Origin: Oxalobacteraceae bacterium OTU3CAMAD1
Lineage (GTDB): Bacteria > Pseudomonadota > Gammaproteobacteria > Burkholderiales > Burkholderiaceae_D
NCBI GenBank assembly: GCA_024123915.1
Contig: CP099650.1
Span: forward strand, 4,526,001-4,590,000
Reading direction: 5' to 3'
Length of the DNA: 64,000 nucleotides
Shown here: positions 19,261-26,643 of the stretch, piece after piece
Layout of the letters: each line of letters starts with the position of its first letter
How positions within the stretch are numbered: position 1 is the first letter of the stretch
Notes under the pieces: model-generated
Databases searched by the model: none
The model's input: the letters and a program-made list of their open reading frames with translations, nothing else
Told to the model about the DNA's origin: nothing
Translations under genes and position numbers: made by a program

Positions 19261-19634
19261 TCCTTCAGCCAGGTGCCGTCACGGCCAGTGTTCGGGGCGC
19301 CGCTGTGCACATCGGCCACCGCTCCAAGGGATGGATCCTCGGGCGCGACAACGATCCAGCTACGTGCGCTCTGGGTGAATGGATCGACCGGAATGCTGCG
19401 GATGTACTTCTCCTTAACCAAGTCTTCCAGCGCCTCCGGATATTTGTTTTTATCGACGTAGTACTTGCCCAACGCGTCACGCAGGATATGCAGGTCCTCG
19501 CGCAACACGCTCTCCCTGGTGCGGTCGATGTTTCCAAAATAGCGCGGCGCAGCCAGCGTGATGATCATGGCCACGATGGATAACGCGACCAGCAACTCGA
19601 TTAAGGTGAAGCCATTTGGTCGTCGCATCACCAC
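19254..19634 (-). CDS. Pseudopilin (GspG/GspH-like, 126 aa)
   Basis: 126 residues with a canonical prepilin signal: PNG followed by FTLIELLVALSIVAMIITLAAP, Glu5 present. The C-terminal domain holds a short GspG-like segment (ALGKYYVDKNKYPEALEDL) and a DPFTQSARSWIVV strand, ending GRDGTWLKDW. It is shorter than GspG and lacks the calcium-loop sequence, so it probably serves as a minor pseudopilin. Overlaps both neighbours by 7 nt, suggesting coupled translation. Confidence 0.82.
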   Translation of the reverse strand: MVMRRPNGFTLIELLVALSIVAMIITLAAPRYFGNIDRTRESVLREDLHILRDALGKYYVDKNKYPEALEDLVKEKYIRSIPVDPFTQSARSWIVVAPEDPSLGAVADVHSGAPNTGRDGTWLKDW

Positions 19635-20113
19635 TCCGCGTACGGCACGCCGTTCAGGCCGGTCTGACCGGAGGTGGAATAGACGTCGAACACGTCGTCA
19701 CCTTCCTGCGGATTATCCGGCTCCGAGCTGAAGCTGCGCTTCCCCCAGCTATCGACGGGCGTCAATGACAAGTCCGGGTTGAATGGGTCACGCGGAATCC
19801 GCCGCAGAAAATACAGCGTCGGCTTGCCCGCTGCGGAAATGTCCGCCACGCCCGCCGCCAGCTCGCCAAGCTGCCGGGGATAACCACTCTTGTCCGGATC
19901 GACCGCTATCCGCTTCGCTACGCCGGCACGATGGTAATTATCGAGGGCTTCGCGAATGTCGCGAAGCGCGGTTCTCAGCGCTGCTTCTTTCTGCCGCTTG
20001 ACCGTGGTTTCAATAAAGGGCACGGCGACCGTCGCCAACAATCCCACAATGGTCGCCGCCGCCAGCAGTTCGACCAAACTGAACCCCTGGTGACCCCGTT
20101 TAGAAAGCCTCAT
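19628..20113 (-). CDS. Pseudopilin (type II secretion, 161 aa)
   Basis: 161 residues. Prepilin signal HQG followed by FSLVELLAAATIVGLLATVAVP, with Glu5. The globular part has ALRDIREALDNYHRAG, a lysine-poor region, YFLRRIPRDPFNP and a closing GVPYAEW, so it follows the GspG-like fold with an insertion. First pilin gene after the secretin (the secretin stop is 1 nt away). Role as a minor or alternative pseudopilin is inferred from this layout. Confidence 0.82.
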   Translation of the reverse strand: MRLSKRGHQGFSLVELLAAATIVGLLATVAVPFIETTVKRQKEAALRTALRDIREALDNYHRAGVAKRIAVDPDKSGYPRQLGELAAGVADISAAGKPTLYFLRRIPRDPFNPDLSLTPVDSWGKRSFSSEPDNPQEGDDVFDVYSTSGQTGLNGVPYAEW

Positions 20114-20114
20114 G

Positions 20115-22400
20115 CTATTTCCTCACGGTGAGTTTGTGACCGATAGGTAGATTGGGCCGGCCTAGAGCACTCTTGGTGCCTATCGGCGTAAATCCGATTA
20201 AGTTGACCTCTCCATTTGGCACTTCAGCAAGCGGCTTGAACGTCATCGTGATCAGACGCCCTGCCCCCTGGGCCGAAGCATTTCCGGCCGCTCCCATCCC
20301 AAGTGAGACGCGCCCACCGCTGGCGTCAACCACGTGCGTGAAGGTCCCCTTGCCTTCCTTGTTGAAGTAGTCGCCCTGCTCGACGGAGACGACTTCAAAC
20401 TCTGCAGGATTGAATCCGACCTGGAACGACGACGCCCGCAATGGCTCGATACTGGCAACGTCGAGCGTGAGACTGAAGGGCTGGCCGACCGTCGCGACCG
20501 ATGGCCCCACCCAGGTCACTTTGGGCGCGTCGGCGGGCGCGGGCTGCGCCGGCGTTGCTTGCTGCGCCGTTGGCATCGCGGCTACGGAAGCGGACTTGCT
20601 AGTCGATGCGCGCTCACTGTCGAACGCCCGCAACTGAAGAGGCTTGTTTCGCAACGTCGCCTCTGTTCCCGACCAAAACGATTCGGCCGCCAGATCGTTG
20701 CGCTGCTTATTTCGCACCAGGCGCGGCGTGATCGATAAGACTATCTCTGTTTTTTTGCGATTGGTGTTTTGACTTGAAAACAAACGCCCCAGCAAAGGCA
20801 GGTCGCCAAGCAACGGCACGCGGTTCGCGGTCGCGCGGTCCTCGTCGCTAATCAGCCCCGCAAGAATCTGGGTTTCACCGTCTTTCAAGCGCAGCGAGCT
20901 ATTAAAGTTACGTGTGCCGATTTGGTAGGCCTCGGAGCCGTTATTGGTTTTTACCGATGACACCAGCGAGCTGACTTCCAACGCAACCTTGATGCCGATC
21001 TCGTCGTGCAGGTGGATATCTGGCTCGACCTCCAGTTTCAGGCCGACATCCAAATACTGAATATTCTCGGTAACGAAGGTGCCGCTGCTGGTGGTTGTTA
21101 CCACAGGCACCTTGTCGCCGATGAGAATCTTCGCCTTTTCCCGGTCTCGCACGCGAATACGCGGATTCGCCAACAGATTGGCGTCGCCATCCTGCTTTTG
21201 CAGGTTCAAGGTAGCGGTGGGCAGCGTAATGCCGATCCGTTCGCTGTTCAATCCTTTCAGCTCGCTCAGCTTGAGCGTGGAACCTGTCGCTCCTCCCGAT
21301 GAGGTGTTGCCGCCTAACGGAGCGACCGTCAGCGCGGTCGGAAACTCCACGCCGAGATTCAGAAGGCGGGTGCGATCAATCTCCAGCACCTCTATTTCGA
21401 GCATTACCTCCGGCTCCTCCAGATCCTGCAGCGCAATCAGGCGCTCGGCCATGGCAACCGTCTCCGGGCTTTCCCGCAGGATCAGCATATTGGATCGATC
21501 ATCGACATAAACGTCTTTCAGCTTCAGCACCGTCTTCAACATATTCGCGGCCTGCTTGGCTTCGACGTTGGCCATATAAAACGCTCGGACGATGAGATCC
21601 TGGTATTCCCGGGCCTTGGCCGGGGTGTTCGGATAAATCAGCACACTGCTGGCGTTGAGCACCTTCTTTTCCAGCTGGCTCGTCGACAAGATCACGTCAA
21701 TGGCATCGTCCAACGTGGTTTGCTTTAAGAACACAGTGGTGCGCTGGTCGCCTCTGACGTCGCGGTCGAAAATGAAATTAATGCCAGTCGTACGTGCCAG
21801 CGCATCGAACACCATCTTGATGCTGGCATCGCGAAACTCGAGATTGATTGGCTTTTTATACATGGCTCCCAAGCCGGGGGCGACCAGCATCTCCTGTACC
21901 TGCAGCGCCGAAATTTCTTTCTTTACCGCCCGTGCCGTCGGTTCATTTGGCGCGATGATCAGGGCACGACCGGCAAGTTCATTGGCACGCTCGATATCCC
22001 CACGCTTGAGGGCTTCCCGCGCATCGCCTGCATCTTTCGCGGCCGCTGAAGCCTGGCTTAATGCATCCATCCCAGCTTGAGCACGCGCGTTCGTGCGATC
22101 GAAATCAAGGATGGTCTGATAGTCGCGCCTGGCCTCCGCATACTTTCCTTCCGCCGCGGCAGCGGCTGCTGTCGCGAGCAACCTGTTAACGGAAACTTCG
22201 CGCGCCCGGAGTAAATCTCGCCGATACTCGATGTCACCCGGCTTGGCCTCGGACGCCTGCTTCAGTTTGGCAACGGCCTCGGCGTAGTCACGCTCCTCCA
22301 ATGCACGCATGCCCGCCCGATGGCTGAGCTCCGCCGCGCAGCCCGCCAACAACGCACCACACAGTCCCATGACCAGGCATATCCATATCTTTCTTAGCAT
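20115..22400 (-). CDS. gspD: Secretin GspD-like lipoprotein with TPR-like N-terminus and C-terminal cohesin domain
   Basis: 761 residues from ATG 22400, chosen because MLRKIWICLVMGLCGALLAGC is a clean lipoprotein signal (lipobox LLAGC). Longer frames upstream lack a signal and overlap the preceding gene. A TPR-like helical region (~30-170), short secretin/STN domain (LEFRDASIKMVFDALARTTGINFIFD), N-domains (VEAKQAANMLKTVLKLKDVYVDDRSNMLIL) and secretin barrel (LLANPRIRVRDREKAKILIGDKVPVV ... ETQILAGLI ... VPLLGDLPLLGRLF) follow. The last ~130 residues (VGQPFSLTLDVAS ... VSLGMGAAGNASAQGAGRLITMTF) look like a cohesin domain, a carbohydrate/protein-binding fold. It forms the outer-membrane exit channel of the operon's machine. 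Confidence 0.9.
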   Translation of the reverse strand: MLRKIWICLVMGLCGALLAGCAAELSHRAGMRALEERDYAEAVAKLKQASEAKPGDIEYRRDLLRAREVSVNRLLATAAAAAAEGKYAEARRDYQTILDFDRTNARAQAGMDALSQASAAAKDAGDAREALKRGDIERANELAGRALIIAPNEPTARAVKKEISALQVQEMLVAPGLGAMYKKPINLEFRDASIKMVFDALARTTGINFIFDRDVRGDQRTTVFLKQTTLDDAIDVILSTSQLEKKVLNASSVLIYPNTPAKAREYQDLIVRAFYMANVEAKQAANMLKTVLKLKDVYVDDRSNMLILRESPETVAMAERLIALQDLEEPEVMLEIEVLEIDRTRLLNLGVEFPTALTVAPLGGNTSSGGATGSTLKLSELKGLNSERIGITLPTATLNLQKQDGDANLLANPRIRVRDREKAKILIGDKVPVVTTTSSGTFVTENIQYLDVGLKLEVEPDIHLHDEIGIKVALEVSSLVSSVKTNNGSEAYQIGTRNFNSSLRLKDGETQILAGLISDEDRATANRVPLLGDLPLLGRLFSSQNTNRKKTEIVLSITPRLVRNKQRNDLAAESFWSGTEATLRNKPLQLRAFDSERASTSKSASVAAMPTAQQATPAQPAPADAPKVTWVGPSVATVGQPFSLTLDVASIEPLRASSFQVGFNPAEFEVVSVEQGDYFNKEGKGTFTHVVDASGGRVSLGMGAAGNASAQGAGRLITMTFKPLAEVPNGEVNLIGFTPIGTKSALGRPNLPIGHKLTVRK

Positions 22401-22404
22401 CGTT

Positions 22405-22917
22405 CTATTCCTGTGGAGGCAAGCCAAGAAGCTGCCGTTGGCCAGTAGGGAGATGCTCGAACTGAATTTCCCGCCCATTTATTTCAATTACCTTGTAAGT
22501 TTGTGCAATAACCTCCCCCGCATGAGCAACAAGGGCCTGATCGCCGTGGCCCAGATAGATGGTCTGGCGACCTTCTTCATTCATGCTGCCCATGTACTGG
22601 AATGGAAGCGGAGGTGCGGTTGGCACGGGCGGAGCCACGACAGCGGCTGCGGCTGTTACCACTTTCTCAGACACCACTGGCGGCAAAACTTGCCAGCCGC
22701 GCGGGGCGAAGGGGTCGCCCTCCACGTCGGACACGCCGGACGAGACGGGAATCAGTGCCACAACCGGCGATGTTGTGATCGCCACGGCGATAACGGGCGT
22801 CTCCTGCATAGCCACGTGGGCCACGTCAGCCTCGTCGATCGGATAGAAAATGGCAACGATAGTGACGGTGAAGGCGATGCCCAAGACCGCCCAGCGCACG
22901 CGTTGTCCCCTATCCAT
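22405..22917 (-). CDS. GspC/PilP-like periplasmic connector
   Basis: 170 residues from ATG 22917 (the longer frame to 22998 would run deep into the previous gene; MDRGQR gives a sensible topology). One transmembrane helix near the N-terminus (VLGIAFTVTIVAIFYP), a Pro/Ala/Val-rich periplasmic linker, then a small beta domain: PFQYMGSMNEEGRQTIYLGHGDQALVAHAGEVI ... YKVIEINGREIQFEHLP. This is the HR-domain-like fold of GspC/PilP that contacts the secretin N0 domain. It lies 4 nt upstream of the secretin start. Homology is inferred from this fold pattern and gene order. Confidence 0.65.
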   Translation of the reverse strand: MDRGQRVRWAVLGIAFTVTIVAIFYPIDEADVAHVAMQETPVIAVAITTSPVVALIPVSSGVSDVEGDPFAPRGWQVLPPVVSEKVVTAAAAVVAPPVPTAPPLPFQYMGSMNEEGRQTIYLGHGDQALVAHAGEVIAQTYKVIEINGREIQFEHLPTGQRQLLGLPPQE

Positions 22918-23449
22918 TAATGTCCTTCCGGTAAAAGCTGGAAAACGACAGATCGCAGACTGGACGCGCAGCCGCGATGTCATCCCGCGAGCAAGCAATG
23001 GAGTCGAGTACCAGGTTCGGCATCTCTAAAACGATATCGTCAATAAAGCGGCGAACGACCGGATACGCACCAACCACGGATAGCGATACTTGATAACGCA
23101 AGTAGGGCTGTGCGGCGCTGGCATCGAGAGAATACGAAATCTCATTCATCGCCAAGCCGCTTCCGGTGCCCGCGTGCTGCAACGCGCCCACCAGCTCGCT
23201 GCTGCGGAAGATCGGCAGCGGTGGGAATTCGTCGCTCTTTTTAGCCAAGGCTGGGGCAGCTATAGATTGCAGCCGCAACGCGTTTAAGTCATCGCGCAAC
23301 ACTTGTCCGCGCTGTATTTGTCCCCACCAAAGAGCTGCGGATAGCGCCCCCAAAAATGCTGCGGTACCAAGACATAACACTGCAATGGGCTGGGTACTGA
23401 TATATCGCTGCAAGGCGAACCGCACGCGAGAAAAAGGCGATGAATGCAT
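22910..23449 (-). CDS. PilO/GspM-like inner-membrane protein, first gene of secretion operon
   Basis: 179 residues: cytoplasmic N-terminus, one transmembrane helix (IAVLCLGTAAFLGALSAALWW, ~21-41), a helical stretch, then a ferredoxin-like domain (LVGALQHAGTGSGLAMNEISYSLD ... LRYQVSLSVVGAYPVVRRFIDDIV) characteristic of PilO/GspM. It overlaps the GspC/PilP-like gene by 8 nt. No strong SD is evident before ATG 23449. With PilM- and PilN-like genes at the other end of the operon this completes a PilMNOP-type inner-membrane complex, but in split order. Confidence 0.65.
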   Translation of the reverse strand: MHSSPFSRVRFALQRYISTQPIAVLCLGTAAFLGALSAALWWGQIQRGQVLRDDLNALRLQSIAAPALAKKSDEFPPLPIFRSSELVGALQHAGTGSGLAMNEISYSLDASAAQPYLRYQVSLSVVGAYPVVRRFIDDIVLEMPNLVLDSIACSRDDIAAARPVCDLSFSSFYRKDING

Positions 23450-23489
23450 TGATCTGAATCTTTACGGCTGAGAACCGTTGGGCCTAAAC

Positions 23490-23545
23490 ACGATGAAAAG
23501 TGGCCACTCCGAATCATTTTTCGTGGCCACCCCGATTGCTCATCC
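23490..23545. repeat. Paired GTGGCCAC motifs, possible IS21-type end remnant
   Basis: AGTGGCCACT (23499-23508) and a second GTGGCCAC (23523-23530) are spaced 24 bp apart between the secretion operon and the LysR gene. Repeated GTGGCCAC blocks of this kind occur in the multi-repeat ends of some IS21-family elements; no transposase is present here. Alternatively they could be an operator for the secretion operon whose first gene begins 41 bp downstream. The remaining intergenic bases to 23765 show no gene I can support. Confidence 0.35.
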
Positions 23546-23765
23546 GTCAAAATTTTGACAAGTAAAACTGAGTCAAGGCAACTAGCTTAGCAAATTAGAC
23601 AACTATCTGGAAGCAATTACTAATTAAATCAACATGACTGGAGAAATTTGTGTTGCAAAAACGCAATTGGAAGGCTGACATATCAACTTAGACCGCAGTT
23701 CTCCGGATTTGTCACATTTGCTGGCAAATCCGGGCGCAGGATGAATATCTTGGCCAGTTTGCAGG

Positions 23766-24689
23766 TCAGCGCGATGCAACTCGCCGAAGCTGCTGCGCCA
23801 AAAAATCAACAAAGCTTCGCACCCGTAAGGATAGATGGCGGGCATGCGGATACAGCAGGATGAAGGGCCGCGACGTGCCGCCATGCTGCGGCAGAAGCTC
23901 CACCAGCGTGCCATCGGCCAGGTCGCGTTCGACGATATAGCGGTAGGTCTGCACGATACCGGCGCCGCTGCGTGCCAAGGTTACGATGCCGAGCACATCC
24001 CCGGCACACGTGTAGCCGCCGGTCGTCACCACCTCGATCCGCTCGCCATCGACCATAAAAGGCCACGGTATCTTGCGTCCGGTGCTCGGCAGGTCGAACT
24101 GGATGCATTCGTGCGCTTGCAGCGCCTCGATCGATGCAGGCTTGCCCATGCGCTTGAGATAGGACGGCGCCGCGACCAGCACCAGTTCCGAGTCCTCCAG
24201 CTTGCGCGCGATGAGCGATGAGTCGGCGGGATCGCGGCCGCGTATCGCCATGTCGAAACTCTCTTCGGCGAAATCGATGTTGCGGTTGCTGAGATGGACT
24301 TCGACCTTGACGTTCGGGTACAGCTCGCGGAAGCGCGGTAGCAGCGGCAGCAAGCGGTAATGGCCGTACGGCATCGGCACGCTGATGCGCAGCGAGCCGG
24401 CCGGCGCGATCTGCTCGCCGGTCACCTCGCGCTCCGCTTCGAGCAACTGCGACAGCGCCTCGCGGCATTGCTTGTAGTAACGCAGGCCGCCCTCCGTCAG
24501 ACGGATCTGCCGCGTGGTGCGGACGAACAGGCGCACGCCCAGCCGCTCCTCCAGCCGCGCGATCGATCTGCTCACCGCCGCCGGGGTGACGCCCGCGGCG
24601 TTCGCGGCGGCGGTAAAACTGCTTAGTTCAGCTGCTTGGCAGAATAGATCGATGCTGCCGAGTTGCATGTCGTCAAAGTTGCGTTTCAT
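23766..24689 (-). CDS. LysR-family transcriptional regulator
   Basis: 307 residues from ATG 24689. The N-terminal winged helix-turn-helix is typical (LFCQAAELSSFTAAANAAGVTPAAVSRSIARLEERLGVRLF), followed by a linker helix and a LysR substrate-binding domain (GSLRISVPMPYGHYRLLPLLPRF onward) that ends in HLSLRVRSFVDFL. It is transcribed divergently from the SDR/tautomerase pair, the standard LysR arrangement, so it probably controls those genes with an unidentified small-molecule inducer. The start follows family length; an upstream extension of 11 codons lacks conservation. Confidence 0.93.
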   Translation of the reverse strand: MKRNFDDMQLGSIDLFCQAAELSSFTAAANAAGVTPAAVSRSIARLEERLGVRLFVRTTRQIRLTEGGLRYYKQCREALSQLLEAEREVTGEQIAPAGSLRISVPMPYGHYRLLPLLPRFRELYPNVKVEVHLSNRNIDFAEESFDMAIRGRDPADSSLIARKLEDSELVLVAAPSYLKRMGKPASIEALQAHECIQFDLPSTGRKIPWPFMVDGERIEVVTTGGYTCAGDVLGIVTLARSGAGIVQTYRYIVERDLADGTLVELLPQHGGTSRPFILLYPHARHLSLRVRSFVDFLAQQLRRVASR

Positions 24690-24769
24690 CGTGGGTCCTG
24701 GCGGCGCCAAATTGCGGCGCATTTTCTTTGGGCGGAGCGCGGTATCGGCATGGGCCGCCGACGGAGCTT

Positions 24770-24800
24770 GGCGGATTACGCTTCGCTAATCCGCCCTACG
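24770..24800. repeat. Palindromic repeat element (single hairpin)
   Basis: GGCGGATTA / TAATCCGCC form an inverted repeat with a short loop, followed by CTACGTGATT. The outer 20 bases are the exact reverse complement of the beginning of the element at 55992, so this is a dispersed REP-like intergenic family. Here it lies in the LysR/SDR divergent intergenic region. Confidence 0.75.
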
Positions 24801-24972
24801 TGATTTAGATGTGATCGGCGGTCTCGTATCGGAATCATATATTACATCATGTACCAAGTAATCTTCCTTGAGAGCCATTTATAGCCCCAACTGGCATAAG
24901 TATATTGATCACATGCCGCCGCAACACCTCTGTCAGCGGGACCATCTCAACTACTTATACTGGAGCTACACA

Positions 24973-25714
24973 ATGAAATCGAACAAGACCTGTCATCATC
25001 ACCGGCGCATCGAGCGGCATCGGCTTCGCGCTGGCCGAAGCATATCTGGCGCTCGGTTACAACGTCGTGGGCAACGCGCGCACCATGGAACGGCTGCAAC
25101 TGGCCGCCGACAAACTGGGTAATCCGGACAATTTCCTGCCGGTCGCCGGCGACATTGCGCTGCCCGCCACCGCCACCGCCCTGTTCGACCAGGCCATCGC
25201 CGCCTTCGGCAAGGTCGATGTCCTGGTCAACAACGCCGGCATCTTCCTGGCAAAACCGGTCGCCGACTATACGCAGGCCGATGTCGACGCCATCGTCAGC
25301 ACCAATCTGAATGGTTTCTTCTATCCCTCGCAGGCGGCGGCCAAACACATGAGCGCCAACCGCGACGGCCATATCATCACCATCACGGCCAGCATCGCGA
25401 TGCAGCCCAACGTCAAGGTGCCGGCGTTGCTGCCGGTGTTGATCAAAGGCGGCCTGAACCACGCCACCCGTGGCCTGGCGATCGAGCTGGCCGCGTCGAA
25501 CGTGCGCGTGAACGCGGTGGCGCCCGGCAGTATCGATACGCCGCTGCACAGCAAGGATGCGGGCACGCAAGCCTTCCTCAAGACGCTGGCGCCCAACGGG
25601 GCGATCGGCACCACGCGCGATGTCGTGGATGCCGTGCTCTACCTGACCAACTCGTCCTTCACCACCGGCACCGTGATGGTGGTGGACGGCGGCTCGACCG
25701 CCGGCACCTGGTAA
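24973..25714 (+). pseudogene. SDR-family oxidoreductase, frameshifted at codon 7
   Basis: ATG 24973 has a good SD (GGAG, 24962-24965), but after MKSNKT one extra T (24991) breaks the frame. Removing it restores VIITGASSGIGFALAEAYLALGYNVVGNA, the Rossmann opening TGxxxGIG, joined to the long open frame ending at 25714 (NNAG motif, ITASIAMQP, PGSIDTPLH, TGTVMVVDGG). As sequenced, translation could only resume at GTG 25067, losing the cofactor-binding loop. The YxxxK tyrosine is not apparent either: the equivalent segment reads LLPVLIKGG, as in some atypical SDRs. Either a pseudogene or an assembly error. Likely co-transcribed with the tautomerase and controlled by the divergent LysR. Confidence 0.8.
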
Positions 25715-25748
25715 TCCGCTTCCTCTCCCACTGAAAAGGAATTCAGTT

Positions 25749-25976
25749 ATGCCATACGTAAATATCCGCATCACAAAGGAAGGCACCACGCCCGCGCAGA
25801 AATTGGCGCTGATCGAGGGGGCGACCGATCTGCTGTCCCAAGTGCTGGACAAAGACCCGGCCACCACCTTCGTCATCATTGACGAAGTCGACACCGATAG
25901 CTGGGGCTTAAACCGCGAAAACGTCACGACACGCCGTCAGCGTGAAACGGCTGCAAAGGCGGCAGCGGCGGACTAA
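25749..25976 (+). CDS. 4-oxalocrotonate tautomerase family protein
   Basis: 75 residues. The catalytic Pro1 is exposed after Met removal (MPYVNIRI), followed by the beta-alpha-beta pattern of 4-OT enzymes (TPAQKLALIEGATDLLSQVLDKDPATTFVIIDEV) and a WGLNRENVTTRR tail with the expected arginines. The family catalyses enol-keto tautomerisations of unsaturated 2-oxoacids, and many members have other Pro1-dependent activities. It sits 34 bp after the SDR frame with a good SD (AAAGGA), and is presumably part of the same LysR-controlled unit. The substrate is not deducible. Confidence 0.9.
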   Translation: MPYVNIRITKEGTTPAQKLALIEGATDLLSQVLDKDPATTFVIIDEVDTDSWGLNRENVTTRRQRETAAKAAAAD

Positions 25977-26087
25977 TGCCGCTCGGTGGCAATACCCGGG
26001 GGCGACCGCGATCGCGGCCTCCCGCTCCTCCGCGCTCACACTACGCGACGGGCGAAATTTGCTAAAACCACACAACTCAAGTTATAG

Positions 26088-26102
26088 TGAGAATAATTCT
26101 CA
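26088..26102. promoter_or_regulatory. Fur-box-like palindrome upstream of the sigma factor
   Basis: TGAGAATAATTCTCA is a perfect 7-1-7 palindrome resembling the core of Fur operators, located 32 bp before the FecI start. FecI-FecR systems are typically repressed by Fur under iron sufficiency, so iron control of the operon that follows is likely. The call is by consensus matching only. Confidence 0.65.
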
Positions 26103-26133
26103 TTAAGATTGTGTCGTTCAGCCCTTCGCCGAA

Positions 26134-26643
26134 ATGGAAACCACTCACCCAGACGCTGATGCGCATCGGCAAATAGGCACGCTGTATAGCGAGCATCACG
26201 GCTGGCTGGCCACATGGCTGGGCCACAAGCTCCAATGCAGGAATCTCGGCGCCGATCTGGCCCAGGACACTTTCCTGCGGCTGCTTGGCGCCCGCCTGCC
26301 GGCGGATCTGCGCGAGCCGCGCGCCTACCTGACGGCGGTCGCCAAGGGCTTGCTCGTCAGCCACGCGCGCCGCCGCAAGCTCGAACAAGCCTATCTGGAG
26401 GCGCTGGGCACGCTGCCCGAAGCGGTCCAGCCGTCGCCGGAAGACCGGCTGGCCGTGCTGGAGACGCTGGCCGAGATCGACGCGATCCTCGACAAGCTGC
26501 CAGGCAAGGTCAGGCAGGTCTTCCTGCTGGCCCAACTCGACGGCATGTGCTACGCCGATATCTGCGCGCTGCTGGACCTGTCGTTGAGCACGGTCAAGCG
26601 CCACATGGTGCTGGCGTTTCGCCGCTGCCTGGCGGCGCTGTAG
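26134..26643 (+). CDS. fecI: FecI-like ECF sigma factor
   Basis: 169 residues with sigma region 2 (YSEHHGWLATWLGHKLQCRNLGADLAQDTFLRLL) and region 4 (LDKLPGKVRQVFLLAQLDGMCYADICALLDLSLSTVKRHMVLAFRRCL). Both match the iron-starvation FecI group: a short protein with region 4 ending in the AFRRC-type helix. It directs RNA polymerase to the promoter of the cognate TonB receptor when signalled through FecR. The stop TAG overlaps the GTG start of the fecR-like gene, indicating translational coupling. Confidence 0.93.
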   Translation: METTHPDADAHRQIGTLYSEHHGWLATWLGHKLQCRNLGADLAQDTFLRLLGARLPADLREPRAYLTAVAKGLLVSHARRRKLEQAYLEALGTLPEAVQPSPEDRLAVLETLAEIDAILDKLPGKVRQVFLLAQLDGMCYADICALLDLSLSTVKRHMVLAFRRCLAAL

